Source: an uncultured Lachnoclostridium sp.
GTDB lineage: Bacteria > Bacillota > Clostridia > Lachnospirales > Lachnospiraceae
Direction: 5' to 3'
Assembly (NCBI GenBank): GCA_944376715.1
Contig: CALWDO010000006.1
Location: 1 to 64,000, forward strand
Length of the DNA stretch: 64,000 bases
This document shows, piece by piece, positions 45,941 through 55,490 of this stretch (its first letter is position 1; each line of letters opens with the position of its first letter). The notes beneath the pieces were generated by a model. The model was not told where the DNA came from, searched no databases, and saw only the letters and a list, made by a program, of their open reading frames with translations. The translations under genes and the position numbers were made by a program.

Positions 45941-47044
45941 ATGAAGAGAAAAACTTTGGTACTGTTCCTGGCTGCGGTCATGGCATGTTCTGTCCTGGCC
46001 GGCTGCGGCAATTCATCGGAAGAAACTGCTCCCGCTGTCACAGACGTGTCAGAGAGCGCGACAGAAGAACCGGAAGAGGAAGCAGCGGAGCCGGTGGAAG
46101 AAGAAGCTCCCGAAGGGATGTATAAAAGCGAGTTGACCGGAGAATGGATTGACGAATCTCTCCAGAGCCAGCGCCCGGTGGCAATTATGGTAGACAATGA
46201 GAAAACTGCCCTTCCTCATTACGGTTTGAATCAGGCAGATATTGTGTACGAGATGATGAACAGCACAGCCAACGGCGAGATTACCCGTTTTATGTGTCTG
46301 GTAAAAGACTGGGGAAGCATCACACAGTTTGGAAGTATCCGAAGCGTACGTCCTACCAACTTCATGATCGCGCCTGAGTACAACGCGGTAGTAGTGCATG
46401 ACGGTGGACCTTTCTACATAGATGCATTCCTGTCAAATCCGTGGGTGGAACATTTCAGCGGCGGATTTTCCCGTGTAAACAATGGCAAACCCAGAGAATT
46501 TACCGAGTATGTCATGACCGGAGATTTGGAAGACCGTTTTGAATCCACAGGCGTTTCTGAAGACTACGATGATTACTATCCGGGACCCCACTGGCAGTTT
46601 GCATCAGAATCCAGCCCCGTCGACCTTGGCACGGCGTCCGCTTCCATCGACTGCACGCTGGTGGATCTTCCGTTCCCGCACAATGAATCCCAGCTGGATT
46701 ATGACGAAGCCAGCGGACTCTATCTGTACTCAGAATATGGTATGAAGCATACGGATCCGGCAAACGGAGACGCGCAGCTTTCCTTTACCAACGTCATTCT
46801 TCAGTGTGCGGAACATCATCAGTATGATGACAATGGATACATGCAATTCAACATTCTGAACGAATCCGGAGAAGGCTACTATATCACCGGCGGAAAAGCA
46901 ATCCCCGTCACCTGGTCTAAAGGCGCCGATACAGACCCGACCAAGTTCTATGACGCGGACGGCAATGAAATCACCCTGAACGTGGGCAAGACTTATGTAG
47001 GTCTGGTATCCCAGAGCAGATGGGATGAACTGGTACTTAAATAA
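45941..47044 (+). CDS. DUF3048 lipoprotein (YerB-like)
   Basis: 367 aa. Lipobox LAGC at Cys22, acidic linker (EEPEEEAAEPVEEEAPEGM), then the DUF3048 domain with RPVAIMVDNEKTALPHYGLN and GSIRSVRPTNFMIAPEYNAV. Surface lipoprotein of Firmicutes, function unknown. A TATACT -10 with extended TG lies at about 45891-45896. Confidence 0.9.
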   Translation: MKRKTLVLFLAAVMACSVLAGCGNSSEETAPAVTDVSESATEEPEEEAAEPVEEEAPEGMYKSELTGEWIDESLQSQRPVAIMVDNEKTALPHYGLNQADIVYEMMNSTANGEITRFMCLVKDWGSITQFGSIRSVRPTNFMIAPEYNAVVVHDGGPFYIDAFLSNPWVEHFSGGFSRVNNGKPREFTEYVMTGDLEDRFESTGVSEDYDDYYPGPHWQFASESSPVDLGTASASIDCTLVDLPFPHNESQLDYDEASGLYLYSEYGMKHTDPANGDAQLSFTNVILQCAEHHQYDDNGYMQFNILNESGEGYYITGGKAIPVTWSKGADTDPTKFYDADGNEITLNVGKTYVGLVSQSRWDELVLK

Positions 47045-47060
47045 AAACAAAGGCATAAAT

Positions 47061-47097
47061 ACAACAGGAGCCGCTTTTACAGCGGCTCCATTGTTGT
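47061..47097. terminator. Bidirectional terminator
   Basis: GGAGCCGC / GCGGCTCC core stem extended by ACAACA / TGTTGT, between convergent DUF3048 and citrate synthase genes. Confidence 0.75.
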
Positions 47098-47106
47098 CTT
47101 ACCGGA

Positions 47107-48453
47107 TTATTCATCCGGGAATTCTCTTTCTTTCATCACGCTCTTATACGCGGGACGGATGATCTTGTTCATACCGATGATCTCCTCGATCCGGTGCGCG
47201 CTCCAACCCACGATTCTGGCGATAGCGAAGAGCGGCGTATACAATTCTGTGGGAATCCCCAGCATCTCATATACAAATCCGCTGTAGAAGTCCACATTGG
47301 GGCTGACTCCTTTGTAGATACGGCGTTTCTCCGCGATCAGTTCCGGAGCCAGAAGCTCGATGTTATTGTAAAGCTCCATATCCTTCTCTCTGTGTTTCTC
47401 CACGGACAGCTGCTCCACAAAGCTCTTGAAGACACGCTCACGGGGATCGGAGAGTGAATAAACCGCATGTCCCATACCATAGATCAGGCCCTTCCCGTCG
47501 AAGGCTTCTCCATCCAGAAGCTTGCCAAGATAAGCCGCCACTTCTTCTTTGTCCGAATAATCATGTACATGGGAACGGATATCGTTCATCATTTCCATCA
47601 CTTTGATATTAGCTCCGCCGTGTTTCGGTCCCTTCAGCGAAGACATAGCCGCGGCGATGGCGGAATATGTGTCAGAACCGGAAGAAGTGACCACTCTGGT
47701 CGTAAAGGTAGAGTTATTTCCTCCGCCATGTTCCATATGAAGCATCAATGCCACATCCAGTACTTTAGCTTCCAGATGCGTATATTTTTTGTCCGGTCTC
47801 AGCATCATCAGCAGATTCTCCGCCGTGGAAAGCTCCGCGCTGGGGCGGTGAATATACATACTTTCATCGTTTTCATAATGGTTGTATGCATGGTACCCGT
47901 ACACAGCCAGCATCGGGAATACGCTGATCAGATTCAGGCACTGACGGATCACGTTGTCCACCGATGTGGAATTAGCATTGGGATCATAGGACGCCAACGT
48001 CAAAATGCTGCGGGTCATAGAATTCATGATATCCTTGCTGGGCGCCTTCATAATCACATCCCTGGTAAAGTTTGTCGGCAGTTCCCTGCCGGATGCAATC
48101 ATATCCGCAAAGTCCTTCTCCTCCTCCGGGCTGGGAAGTTCGCCAAACAGCAGCAGATAGGCAGTTTTTTCAAATCCAAAGGCGTCGTCAGGAATTCTCT
48201 TGATCAGCTCCGTTACATCATAACCCCGGTACCAGAGTTTACCGTCACAGGGGACTTTCTTCCCATCCACCATTTTAAACGAATCGATCCGGGAAATCGT
48301 CGTCAGTCCTGTCAGCACGCCGTTTCCGTTGATATCACGGAGGCCTCTGTTCACGCCGTATTCCCTGAACAGCTCGTCCGGTATCGTGTCATGTTCTACA
48401 CACAGCTGCTGGTATTTTTCTGTGTGCTCCTTCCATTTCTCCTCATATCCCAT
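47107..48453 (-). CDS. gltA: Citrate synthase
   Basis: 448 aa. Seen: active-site regions LHMEHGGGNNSTFTTRVV, GPKHGGANIKV and MGHAVYSLSDPRERVF, and RGYDVTEL near the start. Condenses acetyl-CoA and oxaloacetate to citrate, feeding 2-oxoglutarate and glutamate synthesis. No aconitase or isocitrate dehydrogenase adjacent. The ~20-residue longer N-terminus is like other Lachnospiraceae enzymes. Start follows AAAGGAG; monocistronic. Confidence 0.94.
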   Translation of the reverse strand: MGYEEKWKEHTEKYQQLCVEHDTIPDELFREYGVNRGLRDINGNGVLTGLTTISRIDSFKMVDGKKVPCDGKLWYRGYDVTELIKRIPDDAFGFEKTAYLLLFGELPSPEEEKDFADMIASGRELPTNFTRDVIMKAPSKDIMNSMTRSILTLASYDPNANSTSVDNVIRQCLNLISVFPMLAVYGYHAYNHYENDESMYIHRPSAELSTAENLLMMLRPDKKYTHLEAKVLDVALMLHMEHGGGNNSTFTTRVVTSSGSDTYSAIAAAMSSLKGPKHGGANIKVMEMMNDIRSHVHDYSDKEEVAAYLGKLLDGEAFDGKGLIYGMGHAVYSLSDPRERVFKSFVEQLSVEKHREKDMELYNNIELLAPELIAEKRRIYKGVSPNVDFYSGFVYEMLGIPTELYTPLFAIARIVGWSAHRIEEIIGMNKIIRPAYKSVMKEREFPDE

Positions 48454-48583
48454 TCCAAGTCTCCTTTCCCTAGTAAAATATTACTTCTTAATATATTAGC
48501 ACAATTCACCTATTTTTCCTATTGTTTTTTGTAAATATTTTATAAAATAGGAAAGTACCTGTCTTTTGCCGGGATCCATTTCT

Positions 48584-50080
48584 CTAAGACTCTGCGGCGG
48601 CAGCCTCCTGATTTGCCGCCGCTCCGTCTGTAGACTGAGTATCCGTCCCTTGCGCGGCTGCCGGATCCTGTTTCACCGTCTCCGTGCCCGGAAGATAATA
48701 ACAGATCACCGGCGTGCCTTTTTCCACATAGCCATACAGTTCCTGCGCCACGGAAGGCGGCAGGTTGATGCAGCCGTGAGAACCATTCGTTTTATAAATA
48801 TCCCCTCCGAAAGAACTTCTCCAGTTCGCATCGTGCATGCCTATATTTCCGTTGAAAGGCATCCAGTAAGATACAGGAGTCTCATAATTTTCTCCCGTTA
48901 ACGTAGCGTTGCGCTGTTTATAAGTAATGCTGTATACTCCGTCCGGCGTATCGTATCCGCGGGACGCATTTCCCGATACAAAATCCGATTCCAGGATCAG
49001 CGATCCATCCTGATAGAAGAAAAGATGCTGGGCAGTCAGATTAATCTCCACATAAGTATTTCCATAATCAGGCGTCCCGTAAGAAGCCGCCGTCTGATAA
49101 TAGACCGGCGTGCGCTCCCCGCTCTCGCCGTTTTTAATCATCTCCGCCAGTTCTACAGCCTCCTGTCCATAGTTCATCCACCAGCCGTAATCCCCGGTAT
49201 TGATCGTGATCTCTTTTCCGTAACTGGTCATAAATGTTCTGGGGCGGAAGATCGTATCGTATTTTTTCCGAAGAGTCGCCACATACTCTTCTACTTTCTC
49301 CTGATCCAGTTCCACTTCAAACCCGTCCACATGCAGCCAGGTACTGATCGTGGCGCCGTCCAGCACTTCTTTGTTATCGCCAAAAGTATAGGTGATGGTC
49401 ACATTCGCGTAATTCTGCAGTTTTTGCAAAGCAGCCAGGAGCTGTTCATTGTCTGAAGTAACCTGCGGCACATGGTAGCAGCCTTCCTGATCCAGATCCA
49501 CCTGTTCTTCCAGGCTGTCCACCGCGGACCGGATCGCTTCCAGCGTCAGATCATAGTCCAGCTCATTTCCCTGCGTCTCTGCCACGATCTGGAAACCGTT
49601 CTCAGGTGTGTAGTCGGAAATATATGCATCGGTAGGCGCCGTGGCAAAATCATCCTGGAAGCCCCGAAGATCCCGGACCTGTTCTTCCAATGCCGCCTCG
49701 TCATAAGTTACCAGCCCGTCCATCTCATATTCCGCCTCGCCCGGAAGGAACCAGAGCCACTTATTCTGCTGCTTCAGGATGTTTTCCAGCGGTTCCGTGG
49801 ACCCATATCCCAGAGAAATATCCTTTCCCTGAATATCTTCCTCCAAAGTTGTCCCGTCCGACTGGCGCTCAATGATTCTCAGGAAATAATCCTGCACCTG
49901 CTCCTCCAGCTCCTGAACGGTCATATTGGACACATCGATCCGGTCTATCACCGTCCCCTTCAGAAAATGATTATGATAATAATACACGCCTCCTCCATAG
50001 ACGGCCAGAACCGCCAGGAGCAGGATCAACAACAATATCCATAACACGGAAAATCTTTTTTTCTTACCTTTTCTAGCCAT
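48584..50080 (-). CDS. L,D-transpeptidase (YkuD) with peptidoglycan-binding region
   Basis: 498 aa from ATG at 50080, chosen for AGGAG just upstream; the longer frame to 50194 runs over the promoter. Basic N-terminus, membrane anchor (VLWILLLILLLAVLAVYGGG), two VanW-type PG_binding_4-like modules (~45-330), then the YkuD domain with HDANWRSSFGGDIYKTNGSH-GC-IN, catalytic Cys in SHGC. Makes 3-3 cross-links. Ends in an Ala/Gln-rich tail (AANQEAAAAES). Downstream of BlaR1 but with its own promoter and leader hairpin. Confidence 0.92.
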   Translation of the reverse strand: MARKGKKKRFSVLWILLLILLLAVLAVYGGGVYYYHNHFLKGTVIDRIDVSNMTVQELEEQVQDYFLRIIERQSDGTTLEEDIQGKDISLGYGSTEPLENILKQQNKWLWFLPGEAEYEMDGLVTYDEAALEEQVRDLRGFQDDFATAPTDAYISDYTPENGFQIVAETQGNELDYDLTLEAIRSAVDSLEEQVDLDQEGCYHVPQVTSDNEQLLAALQKLQNYANVTITYTFGDNKEVLDGATISTWLHVDGFEVELDQEKVEEYVATLRKKYDTIFRPRTFMTSYGKEITINTGDYGWWMNYGQEAVELAEMIKNGESGERTPVYYQTAASYGTPDYGNTYVEINLTAQHLFFYQDGSLILESDFVSGNASRGYDTPDGVYSITYKQRNATLTGENYETPVSYWMPFNGNIGMHDANWRSSFGGDIYKTNGSHGCINLPPSVAQELYGYVEKGTPVICYYLPGTETVKQDPAAAQGTDTQSTDGAAANQEAAAAES

Positions 50081-50111
50081 GTTTTCTCCTGTCCTTTCTA
50101 TAAATACTGAT

Positions 50112-50145
50112 GGGGCCGCCGCAGGACAAATCCTGAGGCAGTCCC
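50112..50145 (-). promoter_or_regulatory. Hairpin in the leader of the L,D-transpeptidase gene
   Basis: In RNA sense GGGACUGCCUCAGGA-UUUG-UCCUGCGGCGGCCCC, a 15-bp stem with two mismatches, 30-65 nt before the start and just upstream of the AGGAG site. No T run follows, so it is a leader structure or a weak terminator of blaR1. Not a riboswitch class I recognise. Confidence 0.5.
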
Positions 50146-50165
50146 ACCCAGGTACTGACTCTATC

Positions 50166-50194
50166 AGTATAAAGAATTTCCGTGCAAAATACAA
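50166..50194 (-). promoter_or_regulatory. Promoter of the L,D-transpeptidase gene
   Basis: TTGTAT, 17-bp spacer, TATACT, abutting the stop codon of the BlaR1 gene. Confidence 0.6.
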
Positions 50195-52564
50195 CTAAAG
50201 ATTCTCAAAAGAGGCGCTTGCGGGCACCCAGATTCCTGCTTCTCCCCAGGGCTGTTCCATCCGGATGCTGACAGATCCCTGATCAGAAAAGATAATCTGC
50301 AGCGTTATTCGAGCAGGAGTTCCCGTGATCATCCCCGTCCTGCGGATTTCCACATCATCCGAAAGATTTAAAAGGCTGCGGGCCGCTTCCTCCGGATTGA
50401 AAAGCCGACTGTATACCTCCGACTCCGGGTTCTGCATCGCATTGTTATTCAGCGCTTCTCCCAGCCCGTTGGAGGTATAATCCATCCGGGTCGCGCTGAT
50501 GATTCCATCCGGATATGCCTGGAAATATTCCGCCGCAGTGGAGATCTGATCCAGATACTGCAGTTCCTCTCCGATCGCCTGGTATGCGCCATTTACATAA
50601 ACCAGGGAAAGGCTCTCCCGCCATACCTCCATATGCGGCGTGGAGTCCATGGCATAATAGAGGATCTCTATGCCGTTTTCATCCGCTTCCAGAATCCGGT
50701 AGTTCATAGCTCCTGTCTCTTTTGCCCACGGCCAGGGGCTGGAATCTCCAAAAGCTTCCGGCACATCCGCATACAGAAGACCGTCTTCTTCCATTTTCTC
50801 CTGTACAGACTGTGCCGACAAAGCCCGGATCGTCGTTCCGTCTCTTCTCGTAAACGCGTCCGGCCATCTCTGTGCAAAGGAGTTTGTTTCATCCTGCGAC
50901 AGTTCTGTTACAGTCTGTTCATATTCTTCCAGACCATATTTCTCTGTCAGTTCGTCCTCCGAACGGTCCGACAGCACCATGCGCACCAGTACCGCCCTGT
51001 CTATCCCGTCGAAATATTCATTCCACTCTTCCCGGGGATTTTCCGTCAGATATTCGCATCCGTAAGACACCGTCACATCACCGGCGCTGCGGAATTCTGC
51101 CGCCAGGACATACTCTTTGTCCTTTTCTGTCCTGTGCAGCGCTCCATCATTCCAGAGCGCAGAATCAGCAAAACCCGTATTGCCCTCCAGCGGCGAAAAA
51201 TAATAAGTTTCACGATCCGCTGCTTTTCCTTCTGTGATTTCCAGATAACTCCACAGCCCCCAGTCCCACTGCTGTCCGAACCGGACCGTCAGGTCCGCGT
51301 CTTCTCCTGCCGCTTTCAGTTCCTCCGGCCCCAGATACGACACCTTATAGGATCCTTTCTTCTCTCCGTACTCATAAACCTCAAAATACAGCAGCAGTCC
51401 CGGCGTCTTTCCCGGGAGATCCATATGATAATCAGCCTCTAACGTATAGACAGCCGCTTTATCCGGATTTACTTCCACACGCATCTGCGCCGCGTCAGGC
51501 AGCGCGGTGCATCCGGCCAGCAGCGCACCGGTCAGAATAAGGAAAGAAGCTGCGAAAGGCACCGTCTTTGTGGACGGCGCGTCCACAAGAGCCTCCAGCC
51601 TGCGGCGCATCTTCCCATGACCGCCCCGCATGGCGGTGGCTCCGCATAGAGGCGATGGCCCTTTCTCCGCATATTCCAGAATTCTCAGCAGAGCCAGACC
51701 GTACGCTTTCTTCTCCTGCCCTTTACACCTCCTTACAACGCCCTCGTCGCAGGCCAGTTCCGCGTCTTCCCGGGAACGGACTGCCCCTAACCACACCAAG
51801 GGATGCCACCAGTAGACAACGCAGAGCAGCACTCTCACAAATGACCAGATATGGTCTTTCTGACGATAATGCTCCGCCTCATGCCACAGCGCATAGCGGC
51901 GCACTTCTTCATCTTCCCATATGGCGCTGCTCATCAAAATACACGGACGGAGAACTCCAAACAGGCAGGGCGTTCCCGGAATCTCCCCCACATATACCGG
52001 GAGTCTGCCGCCCTTCTTTATTTGACATCTGGTAGATGCCATTTTCTTTAATTTCCAATTGCTCCAGAATGCGTATGCTCCCAAAACCACGCTGCCGCAC
52101 ACCCATATGATTCCCGCCGCGAAAGTCCGGGACATTCCCTCCGGTATTCCGGCCTGCGGCTGCTGTAAGGCATTCGTCTCCTCTTCCTGCGCGGGCTGCG
52201 TTTCCCCGTCTGTCTGACCGTCCTCTTCCGGGGCCGCCGGAAGCGCCTCCCCTCCTGCGCCGGGGAGTTCCACATCCCGGCTCTCCTCTCCCGACGCGCT
52301 CCCCGCCGGAGTCCCACTGCCCTGTCCCGCAATGTCTCCTTCCCGAAATGTGTTCACCATATATTCAAACGCCGCATAGGGAAGACTCATCACGTTTCCT
52401 GTCGGAAGCTCCACCATACCAAAGGGAATCAGCAGGCGGATCACCGGAAGGATCCACAGCACATATCTCGCTTTGGCAGAAAGCTGGTTCCTCCACTTCT
52501 TTTGAATCGCCAGCACCAACAGAACCAGCAGCCCGGCGCTGACAGCAAAATACCAGAATCTCAT
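50195..52564 (-). CDS. BlaR1/MecR1 family M56 peptidase, signal transducer
   Basis: 789 aa. N-terminal membrane region with a zinc peptidase motif H228-EAEH; a membrane segment near residues 340-360 (AASFLILTGALLAGCTALPD), then a ~430-residue extracytoplasmic domain that is not an obvious penicillin-binding domain (no SxxK/KTG pair seen). It may therefore sense something other than a beta-lactam. Directly behind blaI (12 bp). On signal it should cleave BlaI. Confidence 0.88.
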   Translation of the reverse strand: MRFWYFAVSAGLLVLLVLAIQKKWRNQLSAKARYVLWILPVIRLLIPFGMVELPTGNVMSLPYAAFEYMVNTFREGDIAGQGSGTPAGSASGEESRDVELPGAGGEALPAAPEEDGQTDGETQPAQEEETNALQQPQAGIPEGMSRTFAAGIIWVCGSVVLGAYAFWSNWKLKKMASTRCQIKKGGRLPVYVGEIPGTPCLFGVLRPCILMSSAIWEDEEVRRYALWHEAEHYRQKDHIWSFVRVLLCVVYWWHPLVWLGAVRSREDAELACDEGVVRRCKGQEKKAYGLALLRILEYAEKGPSPLCGATAMRGGHGKMRRRLEALVDAPSTKTVPFAASFLILTGALLAGCTALPDAAQMRVEVNPDKAAVYTLEADYHMDLPGKTPGLLLYFEVYEYGEKKGSYKVSYLGPEELKAAGEDADLTVRFGQQWDWGLWSYLEITEGKAADRETYYFSPLEGNTGFADSALWNDGALHRTEKDKEYVLAAEFRSAGDVTVSYGCEYLTENPREEWNEYFDGIDRAVLVRMVLSDRSEDELTEKYGLEEYEQTVTELSQDETNSFAQRWPDAFTRRDGTTIRALSAQSVQEKMEEDGLLYADVPEAFGDSSPWPWAKETGAMNYRILEADENGIEILYYAMDSTPHMEVWRESLSLVYVNGAYQAIGEELQYLDQISTAAEYFQAYPDGIISATRMDYTSNGLGEALNNNAMQNPESEVYSRLFNPEEAARSLLNLSDDVEIRRTGMITGTPARITLQIIFSDQGSVSIRMEQPWGEAGIWVPASASFENL

Positions 52565-52576
52565 ACGGCACCCCCT

Positions 52577-52951
52577 CTAATCCCCCAGACGGTCCAGGAT
52601 CTTTTTCAGCTCTTCAATCTCCTCCTCCGATACCTTGCGCCCCTGTACGGCGTTGCTGACCATCAGCAGAAGATCCCCGTGATACACCCGTTCCATGATG
52701 GAATCCGTCTCCTCCCGGATCGTCTCTTCTCTGCTCCATACCGGAGAATAGGTCCGCACTTTCCCGCTTTCGTCTACAGAGACCGCTCCTTTTTCCAGCA
52801 TCCGTTTCAGAAAAGATGTCACCGCATGGCGGCTCCAACCTTTGACCGGCTCCAGAGCCTCGCAGATCTCCCGCAGCGAAGCCGGCGCGCGATCCCAGAG
52901 CACCTGCATAATGTACCATTCATTTTCGGATAAACCTGTAGGATATTTCAT
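52577..52951 (-). CDS. BlaI/MecI/CopY family repressor
   Basis: 124 aa from ATG at 52951 (GAGGGGGAC upstream). Winged helix in residues ~5-75: GLSENEWYIMQVLWDRAPAS and GWSRHAVTSFLKRMLEKGAV; C-terminal dimer region with the cleavage-prone helix typical of the family. Represses its own operon until cleaved by the BlaR1-type protein. The operator candidate lies at 52977-52992. Confidence 0.92.
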   Translation of the reverse strand: MKYPTGLSENEWYIMQVLWDRAPASLREICEALEPVKGWSRHAVTSFLKRMLEKGAVSVDESGKVRTYSPVWSREETIREETDSIMERVYHGDLLLMVSNAVQGRKVSEEEIEELKKILDRLGD

Positions 52952-52976
52952 GTTATTCGTCCCCCTCTTTTGCATG

Positions 52977-53024
52977 TTAATCATTTGATTAATAATATTA
53001 TACCACAAGATTTTGAAACCTCAA
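52977..53024 (-). promoter_or_regulatory. blaI promoter with palindromic operator
   Basis: TTGAGG (53019-53024), 16-bp spacer, TATAAT (52997-53002); just downstream, over the expected start point, the perfect repeat TTAATCA-TT-TGATTAA (52977-52992). Placement is ideal for BlaI autorepression, although the sequence is not the TACA/TGTA dyad of staphylococci. Confidence 0.6.
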
Positions 53025-53050
53025 GAGTTTGTAACCATTTTATTAACATA

Positions 53051-53104
53051 AAAACCGGCTGCTGTCGGATCCTGTTCAAAGCCAGGCCGGCAGCAGCCGG
53101 TTTT
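53051..53104 (-). terminator. Terminator of the XRE gene
   Basis: Perfect 14-bp stem AAAACCGGCTGCTG / CAGCAGCCGGTTTT, 17 bp past the stop; the A/T ends of the stem supply the T run. Confidence 0.8.
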
Positions 53105-53120
53105 AACGTAATCTATTATG

Positions 53121-54098
53121 TTATTTTTTCTTCCAGATCCTCACAACCCCTGCCAGCGCTCCGTACAGGATGGCCGCCACCGGCCAGACGATCCAGGAAG
53201 TCTCCCAGGTCCAGGTCCACAGGCTGTATCCCACATACCCCGCCGTTACCAGACACCAGTAGACCGGGGCAATCTTATCCATGATCTTTCCTGTACGCTT
53301 GGCTTCCACGGTATAATCGCCTTCCTGAAGAAGCTGCCGGAAAGATCCCTGGATGATCCCGGCGCTGACAAACAGCCAGACGCCCGCCGCCACGCAGACC
53401 AGCAGGAAAATGAAGGATCCGATCTCGGCCATCTCAGTTCCCCACAATCCGTCTGTCAGCATCAGAGGAATAAATCCAAAGATACAAAGAGCGACCCCGC
53501 AGGCGATCTTCACCGTAAATACCGGAGCGTACGCTTCGCTCTTCTCCCTGACCATGCCTTCGATTCCGTAACTCAATTCAAAGACTTCTTTTTCCAGATA
53601 TTCGTACTTCCCTATCTCTCTTCCAAAGATCAGGAACGAGACTACCGCCCCTGCTACGATCAGCAGCAGCGCCATCATACCGATGCCTGCCGCCAGATCT
53701 TCCGACATATCCAGCACGCCGTTTTCCGCCGCCCCGTTCAGAAACAAAAACAATACCGGAGAAAGGATGCAGGCTGCCACTCCTGACGCGATCTTCGCCG
53801 ACGCGTCCCTGCGTACTTTCAGGAAATTCTGTGCTTCTTCCATCGTGACTTTGCGCGTCTTTTCTCCGTCCGGATTCCCCGATACAAAATCCTCTTCCGT
53901 CCGGTCGTCTTTCAGCAGGTAATCGGTACTCACTTCAAAAATCTCGCTCATCAGCAGGATCTTATCCAGATCCGGCACCGACATGGCGCTCTCCCATTTA
54001 GATACCGACTGCCGGGACACGTTCAGCTTCCCTGCCAGTTCCTCCTGGGACCATCCGTTTTTCTTCCTTAATTGCATAATCTTTTCTGCCAATATCAT
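53121..54098 (-). CDS. XRE regulator with membrane domain (1)
   Basis: 325 aa. Residues 1-65: helix-turn-helix of the SRQSVSKWE class (KNGWSQEELAGKLNVSRQSV). Residues ~110-320: four or five hydrophobic segments. Membrane-tethered XRE proteins of this kind are frequent in Lachnospiraceae; signals unknown. Start follows GAGGAGG. Similar in plan to the protein at 58946. Confidence 0.85.
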   Translation of the reverse strand: MILAEKIMQLRKKNGWSQEELAGKLNVSRQSVSKWESAMSVPDLDKILLMSEIFEVSTDYLLKDDRTEEDFVSGNPDGEKTRKVTMEEAQNFLKVRRDASAKIASGVAACILSPVLFLFLNGAAENGVLDMSEDLAAGIGMMALLLIVAGAVVSFLIFGREIGKYEYLEKEVFELSYGIEGMVREKSEAYAPVFTVKIACGVALCIFGFIPLMLTDGLWGTEMAEIGSFIFLLVCVAAGVWLFVSAGIIQGSFRQLLQEGDYTVEAKRTGKIMDKIAPVYWCLVTAGYVGYSLWTWTWETSWIVWPVAAILYGALAGVVRIWKKK

Positions 54099-54212
54099 AT
54101 GAATCCTCCTCGCCGCTCTTTCAGGTTTCCATGCCCTTCATGAGCTGTCTCTGTTGTACCTCAGCATAGCAGACAGCCCCCTGGCGCCGCAAGAAAGCGA
54201 CCTTGGAAATCC

Positions 54213-54249
54213 GTCAACCGGCAGTTGCACTTTCTGCCGGCCGGTTGAC
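54213..54249. promoter_or_regulatory. Hairpin / operator-like repeat upstream of XRE gene 1
   Basis: GTCAACCGGCAG...CTGCCGGCCGGTTGAC: long inverted repeat with a CCGG bulge. On the minus strand it contains GTGCAAC-TGCCG-GTTGAC, close to the GCAAC/GTTGC half sites ahead of the other XRE gene (59652-59698). It could be the XRE operator, the terminator of the CDF gene, or both; no clear T run. Confidence 0.4.
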
Positions 54250-54265
54250 ATGGGGCGGATTCCGG

Positions 54266-55432
54266 TCAAACGTAGCTTTGATCCACTTTAATTACACAGA
54301 TATATGCCTGATTTTTCTCTTTTACTTTCTCCACCACATAATTCAGCAGTTTATCCTGGTCCCCCTCATAATGAGGCGGTACCACCAGGTCGAACAGCAC
54401 GTTCGTATGGGTATCTCCCGGCACCACGCGCAGATCATGGATACTCAGACGTTCATCATAGGCCTTCACCTGTTCGGTTATGTATTCCCGAAGTTCGCTG
54501 ACTTCATTGTCTCCAGTCACAATCGGATCATAATGGATCACCACCTGAAGATGATGCTGTTTCCAAAAGTCCCGTTCTATATTGTCGATCAGGTCATGCG
54601 CTTTCAAAGCGTCCATACCGGCGTCAAATTCAATATGCAGGGAAGCGAACTGATTTCCCGGTCCGTAATCATGCACCAGCAGATCATGCATACCCAGTAC
54701 ATTGGGATAACTCATCACCGTATCCTCGATCATCTTCACCAGTTCCGGAGACGGGCTTTTCCCCAGAAGCGGATCCAGCGCGTCTTTCAACAGACCGTAT
54801 CCGTTCCAGAGAATAAAGCCTGCCACCGCCACCGTCATCAGTCCGTCGATCCGCATGATCCCGGTGACTTCACACAATATGGCACCCACCAGTACCCCTG
54901 CCGTGGACAGACAGTCGTTGCGGGAATCCGCCGCCGTCGCCCTCAGAGTCTCCGAATCGATCATCTCTCCCATTTTCCTGTTGAATCCGCTCATCCAGAG
55001 TTTCAGCAGGATGGACGCCAGCATAATACATATGGAAAGCAGCCCGAATTCCGGCATATTCGGATGGATCACTTTAACAATTCCTTCTTTAGCCAGATTC
55101 AGGCCGATCGCCATGATCATCACGCATACTGCCATCCCCGCCAGGTATTCATACCGGGCATGACCAAACGGATGCTCTTCATCCGGTTTCTGTGCCCCCA
55201 GCCAGAACCCCAGCAGGCTGATCACACTGCTGCCGGCGTCGCTCAGATTGTTAAACGCGTCTGCCGCGATCGACATACTGCCCGAAATGGCTCCGGCAAT
55301 AAATTTTCCTAAAAAGAGGAAGACGTTGCAGCAGATACCCACAATACCCGCCATGTTTCCGACTTTCGCCCTCCCTTCCGGAGTATTGGCGTCCGTCCCG
55401 CGCAAAAAGATTTTTGTCAATATGGATGTCAT
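54266..55432 (-). CDS. Cation diffusion facilitator (CDF) exporter
   Basis: 388 aa. Six membrane segments in residues ~20-215 with the metal-site motifs HxxxD-like: SIAADAFNNLSDAGS in segment 2 and ATAADSRNDCLSTAG in segment 5, plus HPFGHARYEY; cytoplasmic ferredoxin-like domain follows, with a longer C-terminus (~90 residues) than short CDFs. Exports Zn2+, Mn2+ or Fe2+. Start follows GAGGTG. Monocistronic. Confidence 0.92.
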   Translation of the reverse strand: MTSILTKIFLRGTDANTPEGRAKVGNMAGIVGICCNVFLFLGKFIAGAISGSMSIAADAFNNLSDAGSSVISLLGFWLGAQKPDEEHPFGHARYEYLAGMAVCVMIMAIGLNLAKEGIVKVIHPNMPEFGLLSICIMLASILLKLWMSGFNRKMGEMIDSETLRATAADSRNDCLSTAGVLVGAILCEVTGIMRIDGLMTVAVAGFILWNGYGLLKDALDPLLGKSPSPELVKMIEDTVMSYPNVLGMHDLLVHDYGPGNQFASLHIEFDAGMDALKAHDLIDNIERDFWKQHHLQVVIHYDPIVTGDNEVSELREYITEQVKAYDERLSIHDLRVVPGDTHTNVLFDLVVPPHYEGDQDKLLNYVVEKVKEKNQAYICVIKVDQSYV

Positions 55433-55490
55433 AGTACACCTCGATTTTCGCTTTTCTCTAAAGTATATCGCAGCCAGATGGCAAATACAA

